Shown: positions 32,775 to 44,240, counted from the first letter of the stretch. The stretch: 64,000 nt of DNA from Ascaphus truei (GCA_036426205.1 CM071569.1:1075430-1139429), one strand, 5' to 3'. The notes: generated by a model from the letters alone, not told the origin. Program-made: numbers and translations.

Positions 32775-33123
32775 TCTCTTCACTATCCTGGTGGGGTCGG
32801 TGGCTGCGGGGGGAGGGGCCGGGGGGGCTGGCCAGCGCTGGTCGAGCCTCTTGTTGCCTCCGGACCCGACGTCTCCCCAGCTGCTTGCCTGCCTCTCTCC
32901 TGTACTGTCTCACTCTGGGCTCTGTGATGTCAGCTTGCGCCGGAAGTTGCGCCACGCACTTCTGGCATGCACCGGCAGGAGAGCCCGGCTTGGGAAGTAC
33001 AGGAGAGAGGAAGGGAAAGCTGCTGGTGAGACGCCAGATCCAACGCCGGCAACATGAGGCTGCTGATCGCCGGCCAGCCCCCCTCCCTCACCGCCGCAGT
33101 CACCGCCAGAATAGTGAGGAGAG
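32775..33123. mobile_element. GC-rich fold-back element
   Basis: CTCTCTTCACTAT at 32775 faces ATAGTGAGGAGAG ending at 33123. Inward, GGGGCTGGCCAGC faces GCCGGCCAGCCCCCC, and GCCTCTCTCCTGTACT faces AGTACAGGAGAGAGG. The whole is an imperfect palindrome with a spacer of about 90 bp. No coding capacity. Confidence 0.75.
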
Positions 33124-33295
33124 ATGCAGCAGCTGGGGGTCAGCAACCTGCAGAGCGCCACACGTAGGAGCGGAAAGAGCCGCAGCTTACCTACCCCTGG
33201 CCAAACATAATGGTCGCCATTCAGTTTCCATCAATCCTTGAGGTCAGCTCAGCAACTACAATGTATCCTGATATTACTAAGGTAACATTGACTAC

Positions 33296-33971
33296 TGTTA
33301 CAGTTTGCAGCTCAAACTGCTGGGAACATTGGTGTGGGCTTAGGCCACGCTTCCATGAAGTGTCTCGTGACACCCGGTGACAAGATTGTGCGCAGGCGCC
33401 GTTCAGGGGTTGTCAAGCACGGGATTCAAACACAAGTTAGCACTGACAGCAGGACACCTGCAGTGCTAACCCCGCCCTGTGACCATCAAGTGGTATGATA
33501 GTGAGTATCATATTCAGCTCTGCCCTTTGTCTTGGATCGGCTCTACAATCATGAGTCAATCATCTGCTGCTGCTGTGTACCTCTCATCCGATTGGTTCAC
33601 CGACCTTTATATGCTCAGCGATCCCTGCTCCAAATCGGCTGAGCATAGTAGTCTCTACCTAGTGTGGAAGTGCTGCCCACACGCTTCTGCTTGCCGTACC
33701 CTGCCCTGCTTGCCTTGCCTTGCATAACCTAGACCACGGACACCTACCTCTGCAACCCTCGGCCTCGGCTTGGATATCTACCACTCTACCTTCTACCACC
33801 CTCAACCTCAACTAGGTGACCTCAACTACCCTCCAGTCTCGTACCCTCGACCACGGCGAGTATATCTACTGCCTTACCCTCTCCAAACCCTGACCCGGCT
33901 ACACGACGACTAACCTGCACACCGGACGTGGCCTCGTGGCCCCGTCCTGTGTGTGGCGATCACTCGTTACA
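33296..33971 (+). mobile_element. Putative LTR
   Basis: TGTTACAGTTTGC to CACTCGTTACA, with TTGGCAACAAATT just beyond the right end as a possible primer site. The CCTTGCCTTGC, ACCACGGACACC and CCTGACCCGG style of the 3' half resembles Gypsy LTRs. No flanking duplication, as expected if internal sequence once followed. Confidence 0.5.
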
Positions 33972-35156
33972 ATTGGCAACAAATTATTACGAACAGGAAA
34001 GTGTTGCAAAGATCTTGCACTGCTGGGGACAAGGGCTAAAACCTGCTATCAAAATCAAAAGATGTTTTAAAACGCATTGAAATGGTATTAACAGTTGAAT
34101 TAAAAAATAATTTAACAAAAAAACAGTCGATATAATCTAATACTACAGAACGGATTTTTGAGATTTTTTTTAAACCCTATAAGATTTCACTTGTTTTTGC
34201 TGCTTTATTTACTTTAATTACTGCAAAGCTGGAGTGTATGCTGCCAAGATAGTCTACAAATGTATCTAAGGTGGGCCTTTTTCCATTCATTGTCACCGGT
34301 TGACTGTAAGGCTGGTGTTGGACAGATTGGAGCTTAGAGAAGACGGCCTTAACTAGAACACAGGAGGCCAGCAGACACATAAGAAAGAACACCCCTAATA
34401 TTCTTGCTGGGCGTAGCTCATTTTCTATGAACCTTTTAGCAGAAACAATTTCCTCTGTAAAGGTTCTTGAATAGATCGGCAGACTAGCCTCATACGCCTG
34501 ATGTCACTGTCCTTACGTGGGAGGGAGAGACAACAAAACGATGAGGAGACCAGCGGGGGATTCTGGCAGAGAAATAGCAGCCAGAGTCTCCCTAATGTAT
34601 TGGCAAGCTCTAAAACTAAAATACACCGCGAGATGGTAAATGCTGAGATGTAGCGGGATCGCACGTTTACACACTAAGCGCCGACGTTGTCGCGGGTCTA
34701 CCGAGCGCTTGTACAGGGCAGCGCCCCCCATCCGGCGTCAACTCTCACTCACGGCAATGGGATGCAGTGCGCTAAACAGTAACGGTGCTTGGTGAATGTG
34801 CCCCCTGCTTGTAAAATGTCTTTATTTTGCTTATTTCCTTGTTTCACAAAGATCATACGGCTATCCAAAATTAGTAATAAGCAACACAACCAGTCTATTG
34901 CTGGAAAAGGTGATTTGTCTCTCAAAAGCCAATATTAAAAAAACCTCTGCAAACCTGATAACATAGTTACTGAATAAGAACAGCACAATTATCCACACAA
35001 AATACGCTGAAGAGAGAAGCTCAACTGTGACACGAGGCTGATGGGAAGCAGGTGTGGTTAGAGGAGACACGGGTAAACAATGTGGATTCTGAGCAATGTG
35101 CTGTCATTGCAATGGGTAAAAAGATAAAACTCTCGGCTTAGATAATCGATATGATC
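33972..35156. other. Unassigned spacer
   Basis: A minus-strand frame at 34177-34392 looks hydrophobic at its N-terminus but opens at a non-ATG codon. No gene or repeat family recognised. Confidence 0.4.
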
Positions 35157-35715
35157 TGCATCAGCAAAGGTTGCGAGAGGTGTGGGGAAGGATGAGCGGG
35201 TTCCGTGCTGTTACTCACTGCATCAGCAAAGGTTGCGAGAGGTGTGGGGAAGGATGAGCGGGTTCCGTGCTGTTACTCACTGCAGCAGCAAAGGTTGCGA
35301 GAGGTGTGGGGAAGGATGAGCGGGTTCCGTGCTGTTACTCACTGCAGCAGCAAAGGTTGGAGAGGTGTGGGAAGATGAGCGGGTCTCCTGCTGACCTCAA
35401 GCAGCAGCAAAGGTGGTGAGAAGTGTGGCGAAGGATGAGCGGGTTCCGTTGGTGTAATCACTGCAGCAGCAAAGGTTGGGAGAGGTGTGGGAAGGATGAG
35501 CGGGTTCCGTGCTGTTACTCACTGCAGCAGCAAAGGTTGGGAGAAGTGTGGGGAAGGATGAGCGGGTTCCGTGCTGTTACTCACTGCAGCAGCAAAGGTT
35601 GGGAGAGGTGTGGGGAAGGATGAGCGGGTTCCGTGCTGTTACTCACTGCAGCAGCAAAGGTTGCGAGAGGTGTGGGGAAGGATGAGCGGGCTCCGTGCTG
35701 TTACTCACAGCAGCA
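35157..35715. repeat. 62-bp minisatellite, 9 copies
   Basis: Unit TGCAGCAGCAAAGGTTGCGA with GAGGTGTGGGGAAGGATGAG and CGGGTTCCGTGCTGTTACTCAC. Copies four and five are the most diverged. The first two copies are nearly identical, suggesting recent expansion at the left. Confidence 0.95.
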
Positions 35716-35966
35716 GCATTGGCCACTGGCCCTACGATCGGGGTTTATAATCTATTTCTAATCTGAGCCCTTTAAAAGTATTTGTTTTTGCCTTTTGGAC
35801 CCCCCCCCCCCTTCTGTATTCTGTGTGAAAAGAAAGAGAACCAAGATGTGGGTCTTCAAACATTGCCATGTAATAGAATAAATATATTAAACCCTTTTGT
35901 CCCTTTGTCACTGTCTGACTTTGTCTGTGTCACTTTCTCCTCGTGTGTATGTGTTTCCTTCACTAG

Positions 35967-36089
35967 TCTGAGCCCCATGTGGACGTCTCCCTGGTTGGGG
36001 AACTGTCCTACACAGTTGAGGTTATGGGGCCAGCCCTCCAGGAAGTGGCTGAGGAACAATACCTATTATCTGCACTCTCATTGCAATAA
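35967..36089 (+). CDS. Candidate terminal coding exon, unidentified
   Basis: A long polypyrimidine tract (about 35895-35961) is followed by CACTAG and then an in-frame run of 40 codons and TAA, beginning SEPHVDVSLVGELSYTVEVM and ending EEQYLLSALSLQ. The composition (acidic, Val/Leu-rich, no low complexity) looks like a real protein tail, unlike the other two frames. There is no upstream exon in sight that I can identify, and no clear poly(A) signal close by. It could be the last exon of a host gene whose body lies outside the window, a processed remnant, or chance. No family recognised. Confidence 0.3.
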   Translation, partial: SEPHVDVSLVGELSYTVEVMGPALQEVAEEQYLLSALSLQ

Positions 36090-36130
36090 TAACGCTTTTC
36101 CGTACTGCTCTCCCTTTCCCCCTCTCTGGC

Positions 36131-36480
36131 CTTAGAGCAACAGTCCAATCTCCATTTATTCCCCGCTTTAGTATGTGCATCCACACAATGATCAGTAATT
36201 AGCTAAGTTGCACATCGGTCAGTTCTCCTGTGATTGATCGGCAAAGATTCGGCTCCAGGGTTCACTACATGGCTGTCAGTGCAGCTGAAGGGAATCAAAG
36301 ATGCAAAGTTCTGTGGGGGTGATTATGTGACTAGGCAGTCACTAGATACAATTGGTGCACTGCTAGAGAGAGAGCAGGGCTCAAAAAGGTCTGTTTCAGA
36401 AGAGGACCATTTACAAAAGTCACATCCCCTTCCTCTTCTGAAACACGCCCCTTTGTGAGCCCCGCCCTCTCTAGCCGTGC
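36131..36480. mobile_element. TTAAAG-type MITE, copy 3 (rearranged)
   Basis: Starts CTTAGAGCAACAGTCCAA in the orientation of copy 2 and follows it to TCTGTTTCAGAAGAGGA. It then turns back with CCCTTCCTCTTCTGAAACA in inverted orientation and GAGCCCCGCCCTCTCTAG. The copy is therefore truncated with an internal inversion or a second partial copy. Confidence 0.75.
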
Positions 36481-36605
36481 GCCACTTGTGAACATTTTCC
36501 AACACATTGAAGCTTATTTTTCCCATTTTTACTTGTTTGTTTCTGTATGTTTCATGTAAAAAAAATTGAAGCTCGAAATTAATATTTTTTCCTAAATTTA
36601 CAAAT

Positions 36606-36947
36606 AAAGATGTGAGAATTTTTGGGGCCGGATCTGCATCCGAAGCGGATCGGTCGGTTCCTTTGGTCCACGGATCAATCTCAAAAAGGGCGATCTGCCG
36701 GTTTATTTAATTTTTTTGTTATTACCAATAAACTCTGCGGGCCGGGGACGAATTTTCAGAATCCAATCCGCGGATTCAGCAATTCTTAAGAATCCGCCGA
36801 CAGATTGTTTCCAATGGCGGTTTTTTGATGAATCCGATGGTTAAAAAACCGACCCAATCCGTGGATTTTACGCTGCAAAATGGATTTTGGGGGGAAATGC
36901 GAGAAAATCCAGACAAAAAAGGATTTGGGGCGGATTCGGCCATCGCT
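36606..36947. mobile_element. 342-bp MITE with 10-bp TSD
   Basis: Flanked by exact ATTTACAAAT at 36596-36605 and 36948-36957. Ends AAAGATGTGAGAA and the complement of TTCGGCCATCGCT are similar inverted sequences. The interior is made of GGATTC/GAATCC words (CCGCGGATTCAG, AATCCGCCGACAG). No coding capacity. Confidence 0.8.
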
Positions 36948-36957
36948 ATTTACAAAT

Positions 36958-37322
36958 GTTTGGGTTTGTTTTCAGATATTTCAAATACAAATAAAATGAT
37001 TGGGGGGCGGCAGGTTTGAAGGAGGTCGTGAGATTTTGTATATTTATCAAAAGGGGGCATGGGTTAAAAAAGTTTGCGCAGCCCTGCACTCGAGGATATT
37101 ACATATTTTTTTTACGTAATAGCAGATGTAATAACAGATGTTTATCACCATAAATATTATAATAATGCATTTCTTAATATTGTGGGAATTAGGTTGTTAC
37201 TGCCCAACTAGTTGTTATGAGAACGCATATAGAGTAAAAAGCGACTGTAAGCAAATGATTGAGCATGAGATTGCACACAAGAGTAAATGGTTTGTTTTTT
37301 TTAACTTAATATTGCAGACTAG
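36958..37322. other. Unassigned spacer
   Basis: A/T-rich sequence, nothing recognised. Confidence 0.5.
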
Positions 37323-37833
37323 TGTAGCGGGGCCACCCCTGACTACTATTCTGCCCTAGGGCTGGCAGTAAACCCTCGTCCTATCAGGTTGCCAGTAGTT
37401 GGTATGGGGTTTTCCCCCTCACCGTTGGTACTGCACTTGAGTGACAGCAGGGGGTGGTACATCCTGTTGTAGCTGGGACAACGGGGTGCCCGCCTCCTGG
37501 CTGTACTTAAGGGCAGGACCGCCCTAAAGTTAGGAGTTCCTTCCCCCGGGGGAGAGTGAGTGTGGATCATACCTCTGCCTCTGCTAGGGAGGTGGGGAAG
37601 AGCTAGGACAGCTGCGGGTGCCCTTGGCCTGTAGTGGCAGTCCAGGGACCATCCTCAGGTGAATCCTGAGAGACTGTATTGGGCAGATCCTGCCTTGTTC
37701 CTATTACTGCAGAGTATAGTAATAAACCCGTTCCTGTTGTTATATACCTCCTGCCTGGTGCGTGACCTTACTGGGGGGGGAGGTAATAAGTTCTACCGTG
37801 GAATATCACCTTCAGTTCCTGGAACCTACGGCA
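37323..37833 (+). mobile_element. LTR with primer site
   Basis: From TGTAGCGGGGCC to CCTACGGCA, AATAAA at 37721-37726, primer site at 37836. Same family as the fragment at 14061-14517. Internal sequence is lost after about 37960, where an L2 3' end begins. Confidence 0.75.
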
Positions 37834-37835
37834 GA

Positions 37836-37960
37836 TGGAGGCGCTGCACTGCGAAGGAGATTTGTGGGGTATAAACCCCAGAAGCCTGTTTCTGTGTCCC
37901 CACTACCATCGGCGGACGACTCAGCCCTCCTGTTGCCAGCAGGTATATGCACCATACACC
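37836..37960 (+). promoter_or_regulatory. Primer site and leader
   Basis: TGGAGGCGCTGCACTGCG, then GACTCAGCCCTCCTGTTGCC and AGCAGGTATATGC: the conserved post-LTR leader module. Confidence 0.65.
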
Positions 37961-38009
37961 CTGTAATGGCCCCTATCTGCGATTGGGTGGGGGGAAACAC
38001 AGTTACTCT

Positions 38010-38334
38010 AATAAAACACATTTCTTATATAGCCTTAATAATGTTCACCGTGCTTTACAGTTTGCCCCAATCAGCTTGCAATCTAAGACATTGAGAGATA
38101 CGGTGACCTGCCCACGTTGGAGCCAGCAGTGTGATTTCCACGAATTTACTGCTTGCAGTACATCACAATGTACAGACAGGGACTTCTCTTCCTTAATGTT
38201 ACTTTTATGTCTAAAGCACTTATTCCTATGCTCTGTTATTTATTTGATTACCACATGTATTGCTACTGTGAAGCGCTATGTACATTAATGGCGCTATATA
38301 AATAAAGACATACAATACAATACATAAAAATGAC
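38010..38334 (+). mobile_element. L2-type LINE 3' end
   Basis: Ends TGTGAAGCGCTATGTACATT then GGCGCTATATAAATAAAG and an ACAATACAAT tail. This is the same 3' end as the minus-strand copy at 53801-54120. Confidence 0.75.
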
Positions 38335-38992
38335 ATATAATCCAGATCAGATGCTTTGCAAAGACATCAAGAGCGCCAAATAGGTAGATTAACTATGTAA
38401 TGAGGAAAACTAATTAGTTTCCGTTCTGAAACCTCAGGGGTCAAAACTAACAACGTGGAACAGTTCCAAATATGTCAGGAAACTTCTGTACTGACTGCAG
38501 GACTAAGCAGCTGTCAATCAAGGTCTGTCCGGTAACAGCCGTCTGCTAGCAATCGATCCTCAATGCAGCATAAGAGATTTGCTCTCCTGTTGTAGCAAAT
38601 GCTTTGCACATTATGCGCCATCAAGTATCACTCATCAGAAGGCAGAATCATTCATTTTTAGCATCGTCGGTCTCATGTTTATAAGATTCATGCCGTTCCA
38701 GGGCGACACTGCAGAACCCCCGGAGATAACTCGCGCTGCAGGTCTGCGGACACTGACTGCTATGAAATCCTTAATGAGATACTGTATCAGACACACCTGG
38801 GCAGCTCTTCTCAGCTCGGCAAGATGTGCAATCATTTGTTTCGCAAATCTGCGACACACAGACAGGCTGCTGGGAATGTAAACACGCGGGACGCAGATGC
38901 TTTTTACCGGGGTGGAGAAAAGCAGAGAGCTCACACGGATGAAGAAAACACGTTTAAAATGCCGTGCAGTCTCCTTCATAATGGGACTTTAG
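38335..38992. other. Unassigned spacer
   Basis: Overlapping 100-114-aa frames on both strands at 38579-38979, without recognisable features. Confidence 0.4.
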
Positions 38993-39402
38993 ACAGGGGG
39001 GCTCAACACCCGTTCTCCAGCTCCCCCTAACCCCCCACCCCCAACAGGTCCTGTTTCTAGGATATCCCAGCTTCAGCACAGTTGGCTCAATCAGGCTCCT
39101 GTGCCAATGCAGGGACTGATTGAGCCGACTGTGCTGAAGCAGGGATATCCTGAAAACCTACCCTGTTCAGGGGGGGCTTCAAATTCAGCCCATGAAGGTC
39201 CTGATGGGCAAAATAATAACGGAGCTGTGGGAACTTCTCCGTTAAAGCAGCAAGACGTGACATCTTACGGGGTTTCTAAAATAAACCAGTTCCGTTGTAT
39301 TAGATAATACTTCATTTGTGAGCCACTTATGCTGAAGCAGAGAGTTCCTGAAAAACCTGTCCTGTTGGAGGGTCTTGAGGACTGGAGTTGAGAACCCCTG
39401 GC
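38993..39402. mobile_element. hAT-like fold-back MITE copies
   Basis: Begins CAGGGGGGCTCAACACC. CCCAGCTTCAGCACAGTTGG and its complement CCGACTGTGCTGAAGCAGGG form a fold-back (39068-39145). A second, partial right end with GGTCTTGAGGACTGGAGTTG closes at 39402. Same family as 3622-3776. The arrangement suggests two overlapping or nested insertions. Confidence 0.7.
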
Positions 39403-39767
39403 TTAAGTTTCTAAAGAATGCTTCAGCATTAGACCCAAGATGCAGTGATCATCATTTTTATACACAAGCAAGTATAAATCCATTTGTTGGCATTTACAAT
39501 CTAAAAGTGACATTTGTTTTTTACATCCAATATATTAAGCAAAATAAAACTGCCAAAGAAATGAGCAAATATAAGACTGAATATAGATTGCATGAAACAG
39601 GGTTATGTGGCCTGGCTGGCGACCCCCAAAAAGAGGTTGGAAATATATCCCATCTAGGTATTGTGAGCGGCATCAAGTCCAGACACAGTTGCAAATACTG
39701 TATGCACATTTTTTGCTATAGAAAGAAAATAGGCAACACTATGATCTGCTACTCCAAATATATTGCG
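39403..39767. other. Unassigned spacer
   Basis: A 131-aa plus frame (39375-39770) without recognisable domain. Nothing else seen. Confidence 0.4.
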
Positions 39768-40275
39768 TGAATAATTTGCAGTGTATGTCAGCAAAAGCCG
39801 TGGAATTTTCAGGATAGGCGCGAGCAGTGCAAAGTATGTCTTCTGCCAAGTTTGACGGCAATTGGATGATGTTTTGGCACATTAATCCCCGTTAAGCACG
39901 TCCATATGAAGTATTTTGCCCTTCTTACAGTGCTTAACGTAAATAATTTGCAGTGTGTGTTAGCAAACACCATGACATTTTCAGGATAGTTGTGGGCAGT
40001 ATACAGCACATCACGTGCCAAGTTTTAAGCTAATCGGGTTATGTTTTGACACTTTAATTCACATTAAGCACTTTTCATTAAGCATTTTCCACTTTCAGAA
40101 AGTGCTTAATGTACATAATTTGAGTGCATGTTATGAAAAGCCATGAAATGCCATGAAATTTTCAGGGTAGCTTGGGCGAGTGCAAAGCATGTACTGTGCA
40201 AAGTTTGAAGGCAATTGGTGTATGTGTTGGCACATTTATCCACATTAAGCGTTTTTCACATTTAGCATTTTAGCC
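39768..40275. repeat. About 170-bp tandem repeat, three copies
   Basis: Each copy has ATAATTTGCAGTG, ATTTTCAGG, GCCAAGTTT, AATTGG and GTTTTGGCAC, and ends CATTAAGC before the next copy. Copies start near 39768, 39943 and 40116. They are diverged, hence old. Confidence 0.75.
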
Positions 40276-40439
40276 TGTCCCCTGACAGAGCAAACTGTAA
40301 CTGACATTTACACACATACACACAGCATACTAGCACACTGACAGACTGAAACACACACAGCAAACTGACACACAAATACACACAGCACACCTTCCCACAT
40401 GGTAACACCTCCCTCTGATGTTATGGAGAGCAGGGGCGA

Positions 40440-41840
40440 GCAGAGATCTGCAGCTCTCTGCCTCAGTTCCGCCCCAGCCTCTACTGCCTGCTCTCTCTGC
40501 CTCAGTCACGCCACCAGTTCTCCTGCCTGCTCTCTCTGCCTCAGTTCCGCCCCAGCCTCTACTGCCTGCTCTCTCTGCCTCAGTCACGCCACCAGCTCCG
40601 CTGCCTGCTTTCTCTGCCTCAGTCACGCCACCAGTTCTCCTGCCTGCTCTCTCTGCCTCAGTTCCGCCCCAGCCTCTGCTGCCTGCTCTCTCTGCCTCAG
40701 TTCCGCCCCAGCCTCTGCTGCCTGCTCTCTGCTTCAGTTCTGCCCCAGCCTCTGCTGCCTGCTCTCCCTGCTTCAGTTCCGCCCCCAGCCTCTGCTGCCT
40801 GCTCTCTGCCTCAGTCCTGCCCCAGCCTCTACTGCCTGCTCTCTCTGCCTCAGACCTGCCTCCAGCCTCTGCTGCCTGCTCTATCTGCCTCAGTTCCACC
40901 CCCAACCTCTGCTGCCTGCTCTCTCTGCCTCAGTCCCGCCCCAGCCTCTGCTGCCTGCTCTCTCTGCCTCAGTTCCGCCCCCAGCCTCTGCTTCCTGCTC
41001 TCTCTGCCTCAGTTCCGTCCCAGCCTCTGCCTGCTCTCTCTGCCTCAGTTCGCCCCCAGCCTCTCCTGCCTGCTCTCTCTACCTCAGTTCCACCACAACC
41101 TCTGCCGTCTGCTCTCTCTGCCTCAGTCCCACCCCCAGCCTCTGCTGCCAGCTCTCTCTGCCTCAGTTCCGCTCCCAGCCTCTGCTGCCTGCTCTCTCTG
41201 CCTCAGTTCCGTCCCAGCCTCTGCTGCCTGCTCTCTTTGCCTCAGTCCCGCCCCCAGCTCTGCTGCCTGCTCTCTACCTCAGTTCCGCCTCCAGCCTCTC
41301 CTGCCTGCTCTCTCTGCCTCAGTTCCACCCCAAGCTCTGCTGTCTGCTCTCTCTGCCTCAGTCCCGCCCCAGCCTCTCCTGCCTGCTCTCTGCCTCAGTT
41401 CCACCCCCAACCTCTGCTGCCTGCTCTCTGCCTCAGTTCCGCCCCCAGCCTCTCCTGCCTGCTCTCTCTGCCTCAGTTCCACCCCCAAGCTCTGCTGTCT
41501 GCTCTCTCTGCCTCAGTCCTGCCCCAGCCTCTCCTGCCTGCTCTCTGCTTCAGTTCCACCCCCAACCTCTGCTGTCTGCTCTCTCTGCCTCAGTCCCGCC
41601 AGCAGCCTCTACTGCCTGCTCTCTGCGTCATTCCTCCCCCAGCCTCTGCTGCCTGCTCTCTCTGCCTCAGTCCTGCCCCCAGCCTCTGCTGCCTGTTCTT
41701 TCTCTGCCTCAGTTCCGCCCCCAGCCTCTGCTGCCTGCTCTCTGCCTCAGTTCCGCCCCCAGCCTCTGCTGCCTGCTCCCTCTGCCTCAGTTCCGCCCCC
41801 AGCCTCTGCTACCTGCTCTCTGCTACAAACCACCCCCCAC
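40440..41840. repeat. About 40-bp minisatellite, about 35 copies
   Basis: Unit CAGTTCCGCCCCCAGCCTCT then GCTGCCTGCTCTCTCTGCCT with length variants. Two plus frames stay open for 490 codons (Pro/Leu/Ser/Cys repeats) because the unit has no plus-strand stops. These are not genes. Confidence 0.95.
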
Positions 41841-42079
41841 CCCCTCACCGCTCCCGATCCAGCCAGCAAGTTGCTGTTAAGGGGCCCGGAGGAGGAAGAG
41901 GGCCCTGACTTCTGTGGTCATTGGCTAGACTGCTGGGCCAAATGTCTCGGCTCTCTCCCCTGACGGCGATCCTGAGCAGGCCCCCAAAGAGCACGGGTCC
42001 CGACCTGCCTGGGCTATAGCTATGCTCCTGCATCTACAGCAGAATCCCACAACTAATATCAACCTTTAAAGAGCTTAGG
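41841..42079. other. Unassigned spacer
   Basis: Short GC-rich then A/T-rich transition. Only a fold-back of AATATCAACCTTT (42056) with AAAGGTTGATATT (42147) is evident, straddling the start of the next element. Confidence 0.5.
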
Positions 42080-43060
42080 AGGAATTTCTGAAAATCAATA
42101 AAATAGGCGGGACTAAATCAATTGAAAATGTTAATCAAATATGAAAGGTTGATATTAATTGTAAGCATTTAACTTTTGTTACATTGTATCTAACTATGTT
42201 TTCTTTCATTCTAGAGCATTGTGCATTTTATTACTCGTATGCATTTTTTTAACCGCATTTATTTGATCTATATTTTTTATGTTATTTTCTTTTTTAGAAT
42301 AGTTAATAAAAATGTTGGTATAGTTATATGCATTTTATTATTATTGTATAAACTTGCTACATATATTTTGTGTCTGTTCTATAAGATCAGCTGCGGAATC
42401 ATTGCTGTGATTGGGTTGGCACTCCTTCCTCTGCTGATCCAATCACTAGACTCCGCGGGGTATATAAATTGCTTTTGAATTTGAAATGACCATCCCTGAA
42501 GAAGTAGTGTTAACTACGAAACGCGTAGGAATTGTAGCAATATGGTGCAAGCTTTGCATTTATTTGGATATACCAGGAACACACTGTTACTGCAATCAGA
42601 GCGTACGGCTCTACTGGACGTTTGACTATTCATACAGCGGGTCGCAATTACCGGCGACAGAACCTGTGACGTCATCGGCAGCTGTAGACGCTGTAGCATG
42701 TGTAATGGGCATTTGCCGTCAGTGTGGAGGGACCACGCAATAGCGCTCACACTGCGGGAAGCCCAGAAGACCAGGGCCGAGGCCATTCACAGCAGGAGTC
42801 GGCGGCTCGTGGAGAGGGGATCTTGGACCACCCGGTACAGCCCGTGGGATCGAACGATCGGTGCAGGACTCTGCTGTAGATGCCATTGTGGTAACATCTC
42901 CCTAACATATCGTGCTCTTTTATCTTTACCCTGATGTACGTGCAGTACTCACCTGCTGACTGAATATTTCAATACATTTGTATACTTACTGTACTACTCT
43001 GAGATTTTGCGCTGTTCCCTTTTTTCTTTGTGTACCAGTGCTGTTGGTTGCTGAGCCATC
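42080..43060 (+). mobile_element. Penelope-like element terminus with hammerhead
   Basis: An A/T-rich block, the hammerhead motif at 42494-42530, a TGACGTCA palindrome at 42667-42674, and a GC-mixed leader ending TGAGATTTTGCGCTGTTCCC then a T run. The same plan occurs at 14518-15749 and 59250-60160. No RT sequence is attached. Confidence 0.65.
42494..42530 (+). ncRNA. Hammerhead ribozyme motif
   Basis: Core CTGAAGA (42496-42502) differs from consensus only at position 7, which is variable in hammerheads. Stem II GTAGT-GTTA-ACTAC, GAAA at 42518-42521, palindromic ACGCGT, A as cleavage residue, then GGA facing TCC before the core. All required bases present. Confidence 0.75.
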
Positions 43061-43340
43061 CTATGTTACCAGCTGCAGCTTCTCCTGTCAGTAACACACA
43101 GGTTCAATTTACTCCTGTTGTCAGCAATTCACCACTTGTGATTATACATAGTTTATATCACTAAAGTTCACTGTACACAGTCACTTTACATACGATTCCT
43201 TTGATATAATATTCATGTAATTAACTTTAAACATAAGTTGTGCATTTATATATTTATTTTTTTATATATTTAATTCATCACTATCAGGTGCGCGGTGTTT
43301 TTTCTATATTTTTTTCACTACAGGCTGAGAAGTGCTTGAT
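43061..43340. other. A/T-rich PLE-like leader tail
   Basis: Ends CAGGTGCGCGGTGTTTTTTC and T runs, similar in style to the leader end at 43005 (TTTTGCGCTGTTCCC). Possibly a second PLE leader. Weak. Confidence 0.3.
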
Positions 43341-43549
43341 AACCACCGTTTCAGGGCCATAACTGAAGGATTATGTGTAGGGTACCTGGGGCTCCTGGGG
43401 TCTCAAGGGACCGGAACCTCATGAAGGGGACTACAACATGACTATCCACCCAAGACTGCTCAATTGTATCTGTAACACTCGCGAACCCCCCAGAAAATTT
43501 AGCGCCCCCCCTTGGGGGTGCGCTCCCCACTTTGCGCACCGCTGCCCTA
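43341..43549. other. Possible transposon right end
   Basis: GCGCCCCCCCTTGGGGGTGCGC and CACTTTGCGCACCGCTG look like a hAT-type right end. No matching left end found. Confidence 0.35.
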
Positions 43550-44137
43550 TGTGACTTGGTGGAAAACTGGAGGTCAAGTTCCGCTGTTAAAGGTGTGAAA
43601 CCCCATACCTCTTGCCAGTACTTCCGCCACCACCCGCGCCTACCCAGAAGGACGTGCGGGCCTTCTATGACCTGATTTGTGAGCTGCAGAAGCTCATGGA
43701 GCCTGTTAGAGCACCATACAGCTTTGTTTTGCTCTCTCCGAGAAGAGCAGGGCTGCCTACTGCCTGGGACCTTCCCCTGGTAACAAAAAGGGGCTGCAGC
43801 CTAAATGATCTTGTTGTTCCCCCTCCCCCCAGGGGGAGTGGGGTGTGTTGTTCTATGCTGAGTTAGGGACCTGGTTTCAGGCCTTCCATCCCACAGGGGA
43901 GTGGAAGCACCAACCCCATACTTCACCAGGGCGTATGAGAGATAAGAGGGGACTCCTAGGGCCTCAAGATCCTGGGGTTGGCTCCGGGGACAAGAAGATT
44001 GTACCTATGTCTGTATGCTGTTTGATGTATGCAGAATAAAGACCACCAGTTATATTTACTCCTGCCCGAGGGGAGATCAGGGGGAGGGAAAGAGGTTTCC
44101 TGCAGGTACTGCACCTATCCATGATGGGCCCTGATAG
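43550..44137 (+). mobile_element. LTR with primer site
   Basis: AATAAA at 44035-44040 and primer site TGGAGGCGCTGCACTGAA at 44139. The left boundary TGTGACTTGG is a guess. An 84-aa frame (43612-43866) with KDVRAFYDLICELQKLMEP lies in the proposed LTR and has no recognised domain. Confidence 0.55.
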
Positions 44138-44138
44138 A

Positions 44139-44240
44139 TGGAGGCGCTGCACTGAAGATAATGAGAATCAGATCCAAAAACATGTCCTGTTTATTGGTAG
44201 ACGCTCAGAATCCTGAGAGCCTAACAGGTGAGCAGCACGA
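44139..44240 (+). promoter_or_regulatory. Primer site and leader
   Basis: TGGAGGCGCTGCACTGAAGA then GAGAGCCTAACAGGTGAGCA, the conserved module with splice-donor-like CAGGTGAG. Confidence 0.65.

Noticed and set aside
34177..34392. Minus-strand 71-aa frame with a signal-peptide-like start and a dibasic GKR, like a neuropeptide precursor
   Set aside because: The frame opens at GTG, not ATG, the hydrophobic stretch continues from upstream non-coding sequence, and no known peptide matches.
40399..41908. Two overlapping plus-strand ORFs of 493 and 496 aa
   Set aside because: Both come from a stop-free 40-bp minisatellite read in two frames; periodic low-complexity peptides, no domain.
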